Origin: Actinomycetota bacterium
GTDB lineage: Bacteria; Actinomycetota; Actinomycetes; Actinomycetales; Microbacteriaceae
Assembly: GCA_020160915.1 (NCBI GenBank)
Contig: JAIUPK010000006.1
Coordinates: 62,001 to 126,000 of the forward strand
Direction of reading: 5' to 3'
Length of the DNA stretch: 64,000 nucleotides
Position 1 is the first letter of the stretch, and every line of letters begins with the position of its first letter. A program made the position numbers and the translations under genes. The notes below the pieces were generated by a model. It ran no database searches. It was given only the letters and a program-made list of their open reading frames with translations, and was not told where the DNA came from. Positions 50,131 to 58,663 of this stretch are shown here, in pieces.

Positions 50131-50748
50131 ATGGCAGAGACGTGGCGGGCGACGGCCAAGGCGCACCGTCGCCAACAGCTGCTCGATGCTGCGGCCCATC
50201 TGTTCGCCGAGCGAGGATTCAACGGGGTCTCGATCGAAGACCTCGGGGCAGCGGTCGGCGTGAGCGGCCCCGCGTTGTACCGCCACTTCCCGAGCAAGGA
50301 GGCGATGCTCGGCGAGCTCCTGATCGGCGCGAGCCGGCGCCTCCTGGAAGGGTGCACACGCATCATCGCCGAAGATGCCGAAAGCCAGCAGGCGTTGCGA
50401 GACCTTGTCGACTTCCACGTGGATTTTGCGCTGAGCGAGCGTGACATCATCCGCATCCAGGATCGCGAACTCGCGAGCCTCCCGCTCGAAGTGAACCGGG
50501 AGGTACGGATGCTCCAGCGCCGCTACGTGCAGGAATGGGTCGCCCTGGTCGCCCGGCTCAGCCCGACCACCCCCACCGCCGAAATCGAAGTGCGAGTGCA
50601 CGCGATCTTCGGGCTGCTGAATTCAACGCCTCACAACGCGCGGCTCGTCGACGTGGACGATGCGCGCGGAGTGCTCGCCGAGATGGCGATCACCGGGATG
50701 CTCGGCGCGCGCACGGCGGTCGACACTGCTTCGCTCGACACCACCTAG
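50131..50748 (+). CDS. TetR/AcrR family regulator of the leucine operon
   Basis: This 205-residue regulator has AHRRQQLLDAAAHLFAERGF and the HTH IEDLGAAVGVSGPALYRHFPS. The C-terminal domain is of the fatty-acid/CoA-ester type by context. It is divergent from the carboxylase operon with shared operators, so it likely represses both and responds to an acyl-CoA intermediate (inference). The stop interlocks with the Lrp gene (CTAG). Confidence 0.9.
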   Translation: MAETWRATAKAHRRQQLLDAAAHLFAERGFNGVSIEDLGAAVGVSGPALYRHFPSKEAMLGELLIGASRRLLEGCTRIIAEDAESQQALRDLVDFHVDFALSERDIIRIQDRELASLPLEVNREVRMLQRRYVQEWVALVARLSPTTPTAEIEVRVHAIFGLLNSTPHNARLVDVDDARGVLAEMAITGMLGARTAVDTASLDTT

Positions 50749-51212
50749 CTCGGTGCCCGCTCGAGCAGCGGTCGCAGCCGGAACGGGATGAGTTCCCCCA
50801 TCGACAGGGATGTCTCGGTGCGTTCGACGCCCTCGATCGACAGGATCGAGTCGTCCACCCGGAACAGGTCGGCTGTGTCGCGGCACACCACGCTCACAAA
50901 GAGATCGACCGGGCCGCTGAGCCCGTGGGCCTGCACGACCTCGGGAATCTTGGCGAGCTCGTGAACCACGCTTGCGAGAATCTTCTGCTGCAGGTGCACC
51001 GCGATGAAGGCGTGGATCGGGTATCCCAGAGGCACGGGGTTGATGGTGCGCTCGAATGACAGGAACGCTGCGTCGCGCTCGAGCCGTGTCATCCGCGCCT
51101 GAACGGTGTTGCGAGCGAGCCCCAACCGGTCGGCGAGGGCGACAACAGTTGCACGAGGATCGTCGGCGAGCGCGAGGAGAAGGTTGTGATCGATCTGGTC
51201 GTAGCCTGCCAT
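50745..51212 (-). CDS. Lrp/AsnC family regulator
   Basis: This 155-residue protein has a winged helix (DQIDHNLLLALADDPRATV, LGLARNTVQARMTRLERD) and an RAM effector domain (PLGYPIHAFIAVHLQQKI...). It is divergent from the branched-chain dehydrogenase operon, the classic BkdR arrangement. It likely senses branched-chain amino acids. The ATG at 51212 is taken by alignment; in-frame starts further upstream lie inside the presumed binding sites. Confidence 0.88.
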   Translation of the reverse strand: MAGYDQIDHNLLLALADDPRATVVALADRLGLARNTVQARMTRLERDAAFLSFERTINPVPLGYPIHAFIAVHLQQKILASVVHELAKIPEVVQAHGLSGPVDLFVSVVCRDTADLFRVDDSILSIEGVERTETSLSMGELIPFRLRPLLERAPS

Positions 51213-51231
51213 AGTGCGCAATAGTAGCACC

Positions 51232-51307
51232 GAGTGTCTGCTCAGAGTAAGCACAATGCTCAGTATGAGCGAGCACTCTTGAGCTTAGTGTCGACGCAAC
51301 CTAGTGT
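51232..51307 (+). promoter_or_regulatory. Lrp-type boxes and bkd promoter
   Basis: GAGTGTCTGCTCA (51232-51244) and TGAGCGAGCACTC (51266-51278) are inverted copies matching at 11 of 13. A third box, GCGAGCACTC, is at 51309-51318. The promoter TTGAGC (51279-51284), 17 nt, TAGTGT (51302-51307) follows directly, so a multi-box regulator is well placed to act on it. Confidence 0.7.
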
Positions 51308-51340
51308 TGCGAGCACTCGACCAATGACGGGGGGCGCGGT

Positions 51341-52429
51341 GTGAACACATCTGACGAGCCCGATCCCGTGCAACTCCTCACTCCCGCCGGTGAGCGCGTC
51401 GCCTCGCCGGAGTACGACCCCTGGGTCGGCGATGTCGACGACGCTCAGCTGCGCGACCTCTACCGAGACATGGTCGTCGTGCGCCGCATCGACACCGAGG
51501 CCACCGCACTGCAGCGGCAGGGCGAACTCGCTCTCTGGCCCCCGCTGCTCGGCCAGGAGGCGGCACAGGTCGCCTCCGCACGTGCGCTGCGCAGCGACGA
51601 CTTCGTGTTCACGAGCTACCGCGAGAACGCCGTTGCCTACTGCCGGGGTGCGGCGCCCGTCGAGCTCGTGAGCGTGTGGCGCGCGGTCACGGCGACGGGG
51701 TGGAACCCGTACTCGATCAACATGGCGACACCTCAGGTGGTCATCGGAGCCCAGACCCTACATGCCACCGGTTACGCCCTGGGTATCCAGGCAGACGGTG
51801 CCGACGCGGTGGCGGTCGCCTACTTCGGAGACGGCGCGACGAGCGAAGGCGATGTCAGCGAAGCGCTCGTCTTCGCGGCCGCATACAGCGCGCCCGTCGT
51901 CTTCTTCTGCCAGAACAACCACTGGGCCATCTCCGAGCCGGTCACGCTTCAGACCCGGGGAAGCCTCGCCGCCCGCGGTAGCGGGTTCGGCATCCCCTCG
52001 ATGCGAGTTGACGGCAACGACGTGCTCGCGGTCACCGCCGCGACGCGGATCGCCCTGGATCGCGCGCGATCGGGGGGCGGGCCGACCTTCATCGAGGCCG
52101 TCACCTACCGGATGGGCCCGCACACGACCGCCGATGACCCCACGCGATACCGACCGCCCGCGGAGCTGGATGAGTGGCGCAAGCGGGATCCGATCGTCAG
52201 GCTTGAGGCCTACTTGACGAGCCGCAATGAACTGCCCGACGACTTCCGCGCCGAGGTGCAGGCCGTGGCCGACAGCACGGCGGCGGAGCTGCGGGCCGGA
52301 TGCATCGCCCTCCCCGACCCCGATCCACTGAGCATCTTCGACCACGTCTACGCCGATCCTCACCCCGCGCTGGAACAGCGCCGTGAGTGGTACGCACACT
52401 ATCTCGACGGATTCGAGGCCGCGCCGTGA
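51341..52429 (+). CDS. bkdA: Branched-chain 2-oxoacid dehydrogenase E1 alpha
   Basis: This is the TPP-dependent E1 alpha subunit, 362 residues. The thiamine-binding motif reads GDGATSEGDVSEALVFAAAY...CQNNHWAIS; the phosphorylation-loop-like region YRMGPHTTADDPTRY is typical. By sequence alone it could be pyruvate or branched-chain E1. The neighbours (isovaleryl-CoA dehydrogenase, Lrp) favour the branched-chain enzyme. The start is GTG; the next gene overlaps by 4 nt. Confidence 0.88.
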   Translation: MNTSDEPDPVQLLTPAGERVASPEYDPWVGDVDDAQLRDLYRDMVVVRRIDTEATALQRQGELALWPPLLGQEAAQVASARALRSDDFVFTSYRENAVAYCRGAAPVELVSVWRAVTATGWNPYSINMATPQVVIGAQTLHATGYALGIQADGADAVAVAYFGDGATSEGDVSEALVFAAAYSAPVVFFCQNNHWAISEPVTLQTRGSLAARGSGFGIPSMRVDGNDVLAVTAATRIALDRARSGGGPTFIEAVTYRMGPHTTADDPTRYRPPAELDEWRKRDPIVRLEAYLTSRNELPDDFRAEVQAVADSTAAELRAGCIALPDPDPLSIFDHVYADPHPALEQRREWYAHYLDGFEAAP

Positions 52430-53439
52430 GCACGCTGACCCTGAGCAAGGCCATCGGAGCTGGGCTTCGACGCGCAATGGAGACCGATCCCAAGGTGGTT
52501 CTGCTCGGCGAGGACATCGGCAAGCTCGGCGGCGTGTACCGCATCACCGATGGCCTGCAGGCCGACTTTGGTGAGCGTCGGGTTCTGGACACCCCGCTGG
52601 CCGAGTCAGCGATCATCGGCGCGGCGGTGGGGCTCGCCTATCGCGGGTATCGACCGGTGTGCGAAATCCAGTTCGATGGATTCATCTACCCGGCCTTCGA
52701 CCAGATCGTCAGTCAGGTCTCGCGCATGCACTACCGCACCAAGGGCGCGGTGCGCATGCCGATCACCATCCGGGTGCCCTGGGGCGGCGGCATCGGCGCG
52801 GCCGAGCACCACTCCGACTCGCCCGAGGCGTACTTCACCCACACCGCCGGCCTGCGAGTGGTGGCGTGCTCTAACCCCCAGAACGCGTACACGATGATTC
52901 GCGAGGCCATCGCATCGGATGACCCTGTGCTCTACTTCGAGCCGAAGCGCCGCTACCACCTCAAGGGCGAGGTCGACCTGGAGGCACCGTTGTCCGGCCA
53001 GTCAGCGGGCCGTTCGCAGGTGCTCGTGGCCGGAACCGACGTCACTGTCGTCGCGTACGGGGCGTTGGTGCAGACCGCTCTGGATGCCGCTGCCGCCGCC
53101 GAGCGAGAGGGCATCTCGATCGAAGTCATCGACCTGCTCTCACTCTCGCCGATCGACTACGCGCCGATCGCGCAGTCGGTTCGGCGCACCGGACGACTGG
53201 TTGTCGCACACGAGGCCGCGCTCACCGGCGGAGTCGGCGCCGAGGTCTGCGCGAGCATCACCGAGCGCTGTTTCGAGTACCTCGAGGCTGCGCCCGTGCG
53301 GGTCACCGGCCACGACATCCCCTATCCGCCGGCCAAGGCCGAGGGGCACCATATCCCCGACCTCGACCGACTCCTCGACGGCATCGACTGCGCGCTGGGC
53401 CGGCCGAACTCGCGCAGTGGCATGGGTGCCGGGTCATGA
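52426..53439 (+). CDS. bkdB: Branched-chain 2-oxoacid dehydrogenase E1 beta
   Basis: This is the E1 beta subunit, 337 residues. It shows ALGEDIG-like VLLGEDIGKLGGVYRITDGL, DTPLAESAIIGAAVGLAYRG and EIQFDGFIYPAFDQIVSQ. The GTG overlaps the E1 alpha stop (GTGA), and the end overlaps the E2 start (ATGA), so all three subunits are made in a coupled way. Confidence 0.92.
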   Translation: MSTLTLSKAIGAGLRRAMETDPKVVLLGEDIGKLGGVYRITDGLQADFGERRVLDTPLAESAIIGAAVGLAYRGYRPVCEIQFDGFIYPAFDQIVSQVSRMHYRTKGAVRMPITIRVPWGGGIGAAEHHSDSPEAYFTHTAGLRVVACSNPQNAYTMIREAIASDDPVLYFEPKRRYHLKGEVDLEAPLSGQSAGRSQVLVAGTDVTVVAYGALVQTALDAAAAAEREGISIEVIDLLSLSPIDYAPIAQSVRRTGRLVVAHEAALTGGVGAEVCASITERCFEYLEAAPVRVTGHDIPYPPAKAEGHHIPDLDRLLDGIDCALGRPNSRSGMGAGS

Positions 53440-54710
53440 GGACGATCTTCAGCCTGCCCGACCTGGGCGAGGGACTCACCGAATCCGAGGTCGTCGGATG
53501 GCGCGTGTCAGTCGGCGACAACGTTGAACTCAACCAGATCATCGCCGACGTCGAGACTGCCAAGGCCGCCGTCGAACTGCCGTCGCCCGTCGCGGGCGTC
53601 GTCGCGGCGTTGCATGCCGAGGCAGGCCAGACCGTCGCGGTGGGTGCGCCGCTCGTCACCTTCGAGACGACGGCGGATGACGCGGCCGCCTCCCCGGGTG
53701 ATGACCCTGACACCGCCCGCGCCGACAGCCCCGAAGCCCACCTCGTGGGGTACGGCGCCCGCGCCGAGACCGCCGTCCCGCGCCGCCGCGCCGCTGGGGC
53801 AGCATCCCAGGCGCCCACGCCTGCTCCGCCCGCGCTGGCTCCGGATGCACGCCCCGACGGTCCACGTTCGACCCCTCCGGTGCGCACGCTTGCCGCTTCG
53901 CTCGGGGTGGACCTGCGCACGGTCACGGGCACCGGTGACCGCGGGCTCATCACCCGCGCAGACATTGAGCTCGCGGCATCCCGAGCGGAGTCGGGCAGGG
54001 CGTCCAGGGCCAGAGAGACGAGAACCGCCATTCGGGGCGTGCGGAAACACACCGCGGAGGCGATGGTCGCGAGCGCCTTCACTGCTCCACAGGTGACCGT
54101 GTTTCTCACAGTCGACGTCTCGGCCACGACTGAGTTGCTCGCTCGACTACGAACAGACCCGCGCTTCGACGGTCGTCGCCTCACGATTCTCACCGTGGTG
54201 GCCAAGGCTGTATGTCTCGCCCTCGCGCGCCACGAGACGCTCAACAGCCGATGGGATGGCGCGGCCCAAGAGATCATCACGTTCGGCTACGTCAACCTCG
54301 GCATCGCCACCGCGACCGATCGCGGCCTGATGGTGCCGAACATCAAGGACGCTGAGACGCTGAGCCTGCTCGAACTCGCCGACGCGATCGGCGCGTTGGT
54401 CGACACCGCACGAGCCGGACACACGGCGCCCGCGGACTTCGCGCACGGAACGATCACCGTCACGAACATCGGGGTGTTCGGCGTCGACGCCGGAACGCCG
54501 ATACTCAACCCGGGCGAGGCAGCGATACTCGGGATCGGGGCGGTTCGGCACACTCCGTGGGGGTACCGCGGTGAGGTCGTCCTTCGCGACGTGCTCACCC
54601 TCAGCCTGTCGTTCGACCATCGCCTCGTCGACGGCGAGCAGGGTGCGCGGTTCCTCACTGACGTTGCGGCAATCCTCCACAACCCTCTGCCGCTACTGAC
54701 CCTTCTCTGA
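53436..54710 (+). CDS. bkdC: Branched-chain 2-oxoacid dehydrogenase E2 (dihydrolipoamide acyltransferase)
   Basis: This 424-residue protein has one lipoyl domain ([16 protein letters not shown], lysine in [11 protein letters not shown]), a proline/alanine linker with a subunit-binding domain ([20 protein letters not shown]) and a catalytic domain ending [18 protein letters not shown] with the acyltransferase histidine. No E3 gene follows, so E3 must be supplied from elsewhere. Confidence 0.93.
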   Translation: MRTIFSLPDLGEGLTESEVVGWRVSVGDNVELNQIIADVETAKAAVELPSPVAGVVAALHAEAGQTVAVGAPLVTFETTADDAAASPGDDPDTARADSPEAHLVGYGARAETAVPRRRAAGAASQAPTPAPPALAPDARPDGPRSTPPVRTLAASLGVDLRTVTGTGDRGLITRADIELAASRAESGRASRARETRTAIRGVRKHTAEAMVASAFTAPQVTVFLTVDVSATTELLARLRTDPRFDGRRLTILTVVAKAVCLALARHETLNSRWDGAAQEIITFGYVNLGIATATDRGLMVPNIKDAETLSLLELADAIGALVDTARAGHTAPADFAHGTITVTNIGVFGVDAGTPILNPGEAAILGIGAVRHTPWGYRGEVVLRDVLTLSLSFDHRLVDGEQGARFLTDVAAILHNPLPLLTLL

Positions 54711-54742
54711 TTGCCGCCCGCCCGCCACCCATTGGAGCCCAC

Positions 54743-55906
54743 ATGAGCACGATCCCAGCAGGACTCGACTTCGCTCTCGGCGAGGCCGCCGACACCATCC
54801 GAGAAGTCGCCTCCGGGTTCGCCACCCGGCGCATTGCGCCACTCGCGGCACAGATCGACGAGACGAACACCTTTCCGCGCGAACTGTGGACCGAGTTCGG
54901 CGACCTGGGGCTCCACGGCGTGACCGTCGAGGAGGAGTGGGGTGGCCTCGGCCTCGGCTATCTCGAGCAGGTCGTCGTGATGGAGGAGATCTCACGGGCA
55001 TCCGCTTCTGTTGGCCTCTCGTACGGTGCGCACTCCAACCTGTGTGTCAATCAGATACGTCGCTGGGGCACTGACGAGCAGAAGCGCACGTATCTGCCGA
55101 AGCTCATCTCCGGGGAGCACGTGGGGTCACTGGCAATGTCCGAGGCGGAGGCCGGATCCGATGTCGTCTCCATGAAGCTCAAGGCGCAACCGTCCGCCGG
55201 CGGGTATGTGCTCACGGGCACCAAGTTCTGGATCACCAATGCGCCCCAGGCCGACACTCTGGTGGTCTACGCGAAGACCGAGCCGACAGCCGGCGCTCGA
55301 GGGATCACCGCCTTCATAGTCGAGAAGGGGATGCCCGGCTTCACGGTCGGCGCGAAGCTCAACAAGATGGGCATGCGCGGTTCCGACACCGCAGAACTCG
55401 TCTTCGACCACTGCGAGATACCGGCCGAGAATGTGCTCGGAACCGTCAATGACGGCGCCGCGGTGCTCATGTCGGGCCTGGACTACGAGCGAGCAGTGCT
55501 CGCCGCGGGGCCGCTCGGCATCATGCAGGCGGCGCTGGATGTCGTGCTGCCGTACGTGCGGCAACGCGAACAGTTCGGCGCGGCTATCGGCTCATTCCAG
55601 TTGATGCAGGCCAAAGTTGCCGACATGTACGTGGCGCTGAGCACCTCACGCGCCTACGTTTACGCGGTGGCGCGAGCGTGCGACGCCGATCTGACGTCGC
55701 GGGCGGATGCTGCGGGCGCGATCCTGTACGCATCCGAGAGTGCCGTGAAGACCTCGCTCGACGCGATCCAAGCTCTCGGCGGGGCCGGCTACACCAAGGA
55801 GTGGCCGGTGGAACGGTTGCTGCGCGACGCCAAGCTCTACGACATCGGTGCGGGGACGAACGAAATCCGCCGGTACCTGATCGGGCGGGAACTCATCGGG
55901 CTCTAG
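54743..55906 (+). CDS. Acyl-CoA dehydrogenase, isovaleryl-CoA dehydrogenase type
   Basis: This 387-residue FAD enzyme oxidises isovaleryl-CoA to 3-methylcrotonyl-CoA in leucine degradation. The pattern [19 protein letters not shown], with glutamate as the base, and [13 protein letters not shown] strongly match isovaleryl-CoA dehydrogenases. It ends [21 protein letters not shown]. Its product is the substrate of the carboxylase pair on the other side of the regulators. Confidence 0.92.
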   Translation: MSTIPAGLDFALGEAADTIREVASGFATRRIAPLAAQIDETNTFPRELWTEFGDLGLHGVTVEEEWGGLGLGYLEQVVVMEEISRASASVGLSYGAHSNLCVNQIRRWGTDEQKRTYLPKLISGEHVGSLAMSEAEAGSDVVSMKLKAQPSAGGYVLTGTKFWITNAPQADTLVVYAKTEPTAGARGITAFIVEKGMPGFTVGAKLNKMGMRGSDTAELVFDHCEIPAENVLGTVNDGAAVLMSGLDYERAVLAAGPLGIMQAALDVVLPYVRQREQFGAAIGSFQLMQAKVADMYVALSTSRAYVYAVARACDADLTSRADAAGAILYASESAVKTSLDAIQALGGAGYTKEWPVERLLRDAKLYDIGAGTNEIRRYLIGRELIGL

Positions 55907-55925
55907 CGAGTAGTTTGGTGTTCTT

Positions 55926-57122
55926 ATGGCTCTCCCACCTGAGGCACTGCCCCTCACCGGGATCGTGGTCGCCGACTTCTCGCGGGTGCTTGCCGGTCCG
56001 CTAGCGACGATGACGCTTGCCGATCTCGGTGCTCGCGTCATCAAGATCGAGCGACCCGGTGAAGGTGACGACACGCGTCACTGGGGTCCTCCGTTCTCCC
56101 CGACCGGCTCCACCTATTTCGAGAGCGTCAATCGCAACAAGGAGTCGATCGAGCTCGATCTCACCACTGACGCCGATCGTGCGGTCGCCATTGCGATCGC
56201 GAGCAACGCAGACATCCTCGTCGAGAATTTCAAGCCCGGGGGCGCGACCTCGCTCGGCCTGGGATACGACGAGCTCAGCGTGCTGAACCCGGGCCTCATC
56301 TACGCGTCCATCTCCGGCTTCGGCAGCGGCAGAGGTGCGGAGCTACCGGGATACGACTTCATCGTGCAGGCCGTCGGTGGACTCATGAGCATTACCGGCG
56401 ACCCCGAGGGACCGCCCATGAAGGTAGGCGTTGCCGTCGTGGACATCCTCACCGCGAAGGATGCGACTATCGGAATCCTGGCGGCGTTGCAGGCGAGAAA
56501 CGAAACAGGCCTGGGTCGTCGTCTCGAGGTCAATCTGTTGTCGAGCCTGCAAGGAGCTCTGGCCAATCAGGGCCAGTCGCACCTCGGTGCCGGGCGCACG
56601 CCTCGTCAGATGGGCAACGCACATCCGTCGATCGCTCCTTACGAGTTGCTGCATTGCCGAGACAAACCTCTGGCCCTCGCATGCGGCAACGACCGGCAAT
56701 TCGTGGCGACACTTCGAGTGCTCGGCCTCGAGTCACTGCTGAGCGATGAACGGTTTCTCACCAACAGTGCCCGGGTCGAACACCGAGCGGAGTTGGTCAC
56801 CGCCCTGGAGGGCCGACTCGCCACCCGAACCGCTTCGTACTGGCAGACCGCCCTCACTGCGGTGGGTGTGCCAGCGGGCCAAGTGGGGTCAATCGCCGAC
56901 GGCCTCGAGCTCGCCCGCGCGCTCGACCTCGCCCCCACCATCGAGGTAAAGGATGCCTCGGGTAACCCTTCGGGCGCGCAGTTCCGCAGCCCGATCAGTT
57001 GGACGCCCGCGGTCACCCCCCGCACGGCTGCCCCGCCAGACCTCGGTGAGCACAATGACTCTGTGCGTCGCTGGCTCGCCTCGCTACCGGGAGGCGTCAC
57101 ACCAAAAATCTCGAGCGATTGA
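55926..57122 (+). CDS. CaiB/BaiF family (family III) CoA transferase
   Basis: This 398-residue CoA transferase has VVADFSRVLAGPLATMTLADLGARVIKIE at the N-terminus and VNRNKESIELDL. The catalytic aspartate in this family is in the PMKVGVAVVDILTAKDAT segment. It may activate or recycle an organic acid (for example itaconate, acetoacetate or a branched acid); the substrate cannot be named. It starts 19 nt after the dehydrogenase. Confidence 0.88.
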   Translation: MALPPEALPLTGIVVADFSRVLAGPLATMTLADLGARVIKIERPGEGDDTRHWGPPFSPTGSTYFESVNRNKESIELDLTTDADRAVAIAIASNADILVENFKPGGATSLGLGYDELSVLNPGLIYASISGFGSGRGAELPGYDFIVQAVGGLMSITGDPEGPPMKVGVAVVDILTAKDATIGILAALQARNETGLGRRLEVNLLSSLQGALANQGQSHLGAGRTPRQMGNAHPSIAPYELLHCRDKPLALACGNDRQFVATLRVLGLESLLSDERFLTNSARVEHRAELVTALEGRLATRTASYWQTALTAVGVPAGQVGSIADGLELARALDLAPTIEVKDASGNPSGAQFRSPISWTPAVTPRTAAPPDLGEHNDSVRRWLASLPGGVTPKISSD

Positions 57123-57141
57123 GCACCCATGAATGAACCGA

Positions 57142-57171
57142 TGAGGTGCACACTCTACTTATCGCACCTCA
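57142..57171. terminator. Weak hairpin after the CoA transferase
   Basis: TGAGGTGC (57142-57149) pairs with GCACCTCA (57164-57171), 8 bp with a 14-nt loop, in a 95-nt gap before the aldehyde dehydrogenase. Termination or processing is possible. Confidence 0.4.
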
Positions 57172-57217
57172 CCTGACCGGCGCCCCCGCCTTTCGCTGAA
57201 CCCTCTTAGGAGCATCC

Positions 57218-58588
57218 ATGAGCGACTACATCGTGACCAACCCCGCGACGGGAGAGACCGGCTTCAACCCGGCCCCGACTACCGACGCTGAAGCCAGCGC
57301 ATCCCTCGCAAGCGCAGACAGCGCGTACCGCACCTGGTCTCGCTCGACCTCCGTCGCCGAACGCGCTGCTCTGATGCAGCGGGTCGCCGAGTTGCACACT
57401 GAGCGCCGTGAACTGCTGGCCGACATCATCGTGCGCGAGATGGGCAAGCCCGTCGAGCAGGCCCTCGGCGAGGTCGATTTCAGCGCCGCGATCTACTCCT
57501 ACTACGCCGAGAACGGCGAGACGTTTCTCGCTGACGAGCCGATTGAGCTGCTCGATGGCGAGGGCTCGGCGTTCATCCGTCGATCATCCCTCGGCGTGCT
57601 TCTCGGCATCATGCCTTGGAATTTTCCCTACTACCAGGTCGCCCGGTTTGCCGGCCCCAACCTCGTGCTCGGCAACACGATTCTGCTCAAGCACGCGAGC
57701 CAGTGCCCCGAGTCAGCCGCAGCCATCGAGACGATCTTCCGCGACGCGGGCTTTCCTGACGGCGCTTACCGCAACCTCTTCATCACGAGCGAACAGGTCG
57801 CCGACCTCATCGCCGACCCCCGCGTCGTCGGGGTATCACTCACGGGCTCGGAGCGCGCGGGTGCCGCGGTGGCCGAGGTCGCCGGGCGCAACCTCAAGAA
57901 GGTCGTGCTCGAGCTGGGTGGGTCCGATCCGTTCATCCTTCTCAGCACGGATGACATGGATGCCACTGTTGCAGCGGCGGTCGCGGGTCGACTCGACAAC
58001 AGCGGTCAGTCCTGCAACGCGGCCAAGCGCTTCATCGTTGCCGACGCGCTCTACGAGGAGTTCCTTGCCAAGTTCACCGACGCGATGGTCGGAACTGTGG
58101 CTGGCGACCCGACCCAGTCGGCGACAGAACTAGGGCCGCTTTCGTCGGCTCTCGCTGCCGAGCGCCTGTCAGAGCAGCTCTCGCGTGCCGTTGCGAGCGG
58201 GGCCAAGGCTGCTGGCTCGGGAGCTCAAGACGGGGCGTGGTTCTCGCCCGCCGTGCTCACCGAGGTGACCCCGGACAATCCCGCCCACTCGGAGGAGTTC
58301 TTCGGTCCGGTCGCGATCGTGTATCGCGCCGCGGATGAAGCACACGCCCTTGAGCTGGCCAACGACACCCCGTTCGGACTCGGCTCCTACGTCTTCACGA
58401 CCGATCCCGAGCAGGCCCTGCGGGTTGCCGACCAGATCGAGGCAGGCATGGTCTTCGTCAATGGCGTCGGCCTCGACAGCCCGGAACTGCCTTTCGGCGG
58501 AATCAAGAGGTCTGGATTCGGTCGAGAGCTCGGCCGGTACGGCATCGAAGAGTTCGTGAACCGCAAGATGATCCGCGTGCTGCGTTAG
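57218..58588 (+). CDS. NAD(P)-dependent aldehyde dehydrogenase (succinate-semialdehyde dehydrogenase-like)
   Basis: This 456-residue ALDH shows PWNFPYYQVARFAGPNLVLGN, VVLELGGSDPF with the general base, and NSGQSCNAAKRF with the catalytic cysteine. It is closest to the succinate-semialdehyde dehydrogenase group by motif; here it may oxidise branched or amine-derived aldehydes. The ribosome-binding site is TTAGGAG. It follows the dehydrogenase block and precedes an amino acid permease. Confidence 0.9.
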   Translation: MSDYIVTNPATGETGFNPAPTTDAEASASLASADSAYRTWSRSTSVAERAALMQRVAELHTERRELLADIIVREMGKPVEQALGEVDFSAAIYSYYAENGETFLADEPIELLDGEGSAFIRRSSLGVLLGIMPWNFPYYQVARFAGPNLVLGNTILLKHASQCPESAAAIETIFRDAGFPDGAYRNLFITSEQVADLIADPRVVGVSLTGSERAGAAVAEVAGRNLKKVVLELGGSDPFILLSTDDMDATVAAAVAGRLDNSGQSCNAAKRFIVADALYEEFLAKFTDAMVGTVAGDPTQSATELGPLSSALAAERLSEQLSRAVASGAKAAGSGAQDGAWFSPAVLTEVTPDNPAHSEEFFGPVAIVYRAADEAHALELANDTPFGLGSYVFTTDPEQALRVADQIEAGMVFVNGVGLDSPELPFGGIKRSGFGRELGRYGIEEFVNRKMIRVLR

Positions 58589-58615
58589 AGATCCCAACAG
58601 AAAGGCAACACCCGG

Positions 58616-58639
58616 GGTGCACACAAGGATGTGTGCGCC
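58616..58639 (+). terminator. Hairpin between aldehyde dehydrogenase and permease
   Basis: GGTGCACAC and GTGTGCGCC pair over the 6-nt loop AAGGAT (one G-U). It may weaken read-through or stabilise the upstream mRNA. The permease still has its own ribosome-binding site (AGAAGG). Confidence 0.45.
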
Positions 58640-58663
58640 TGTCTAACCCACAGAAGGGCTGAA

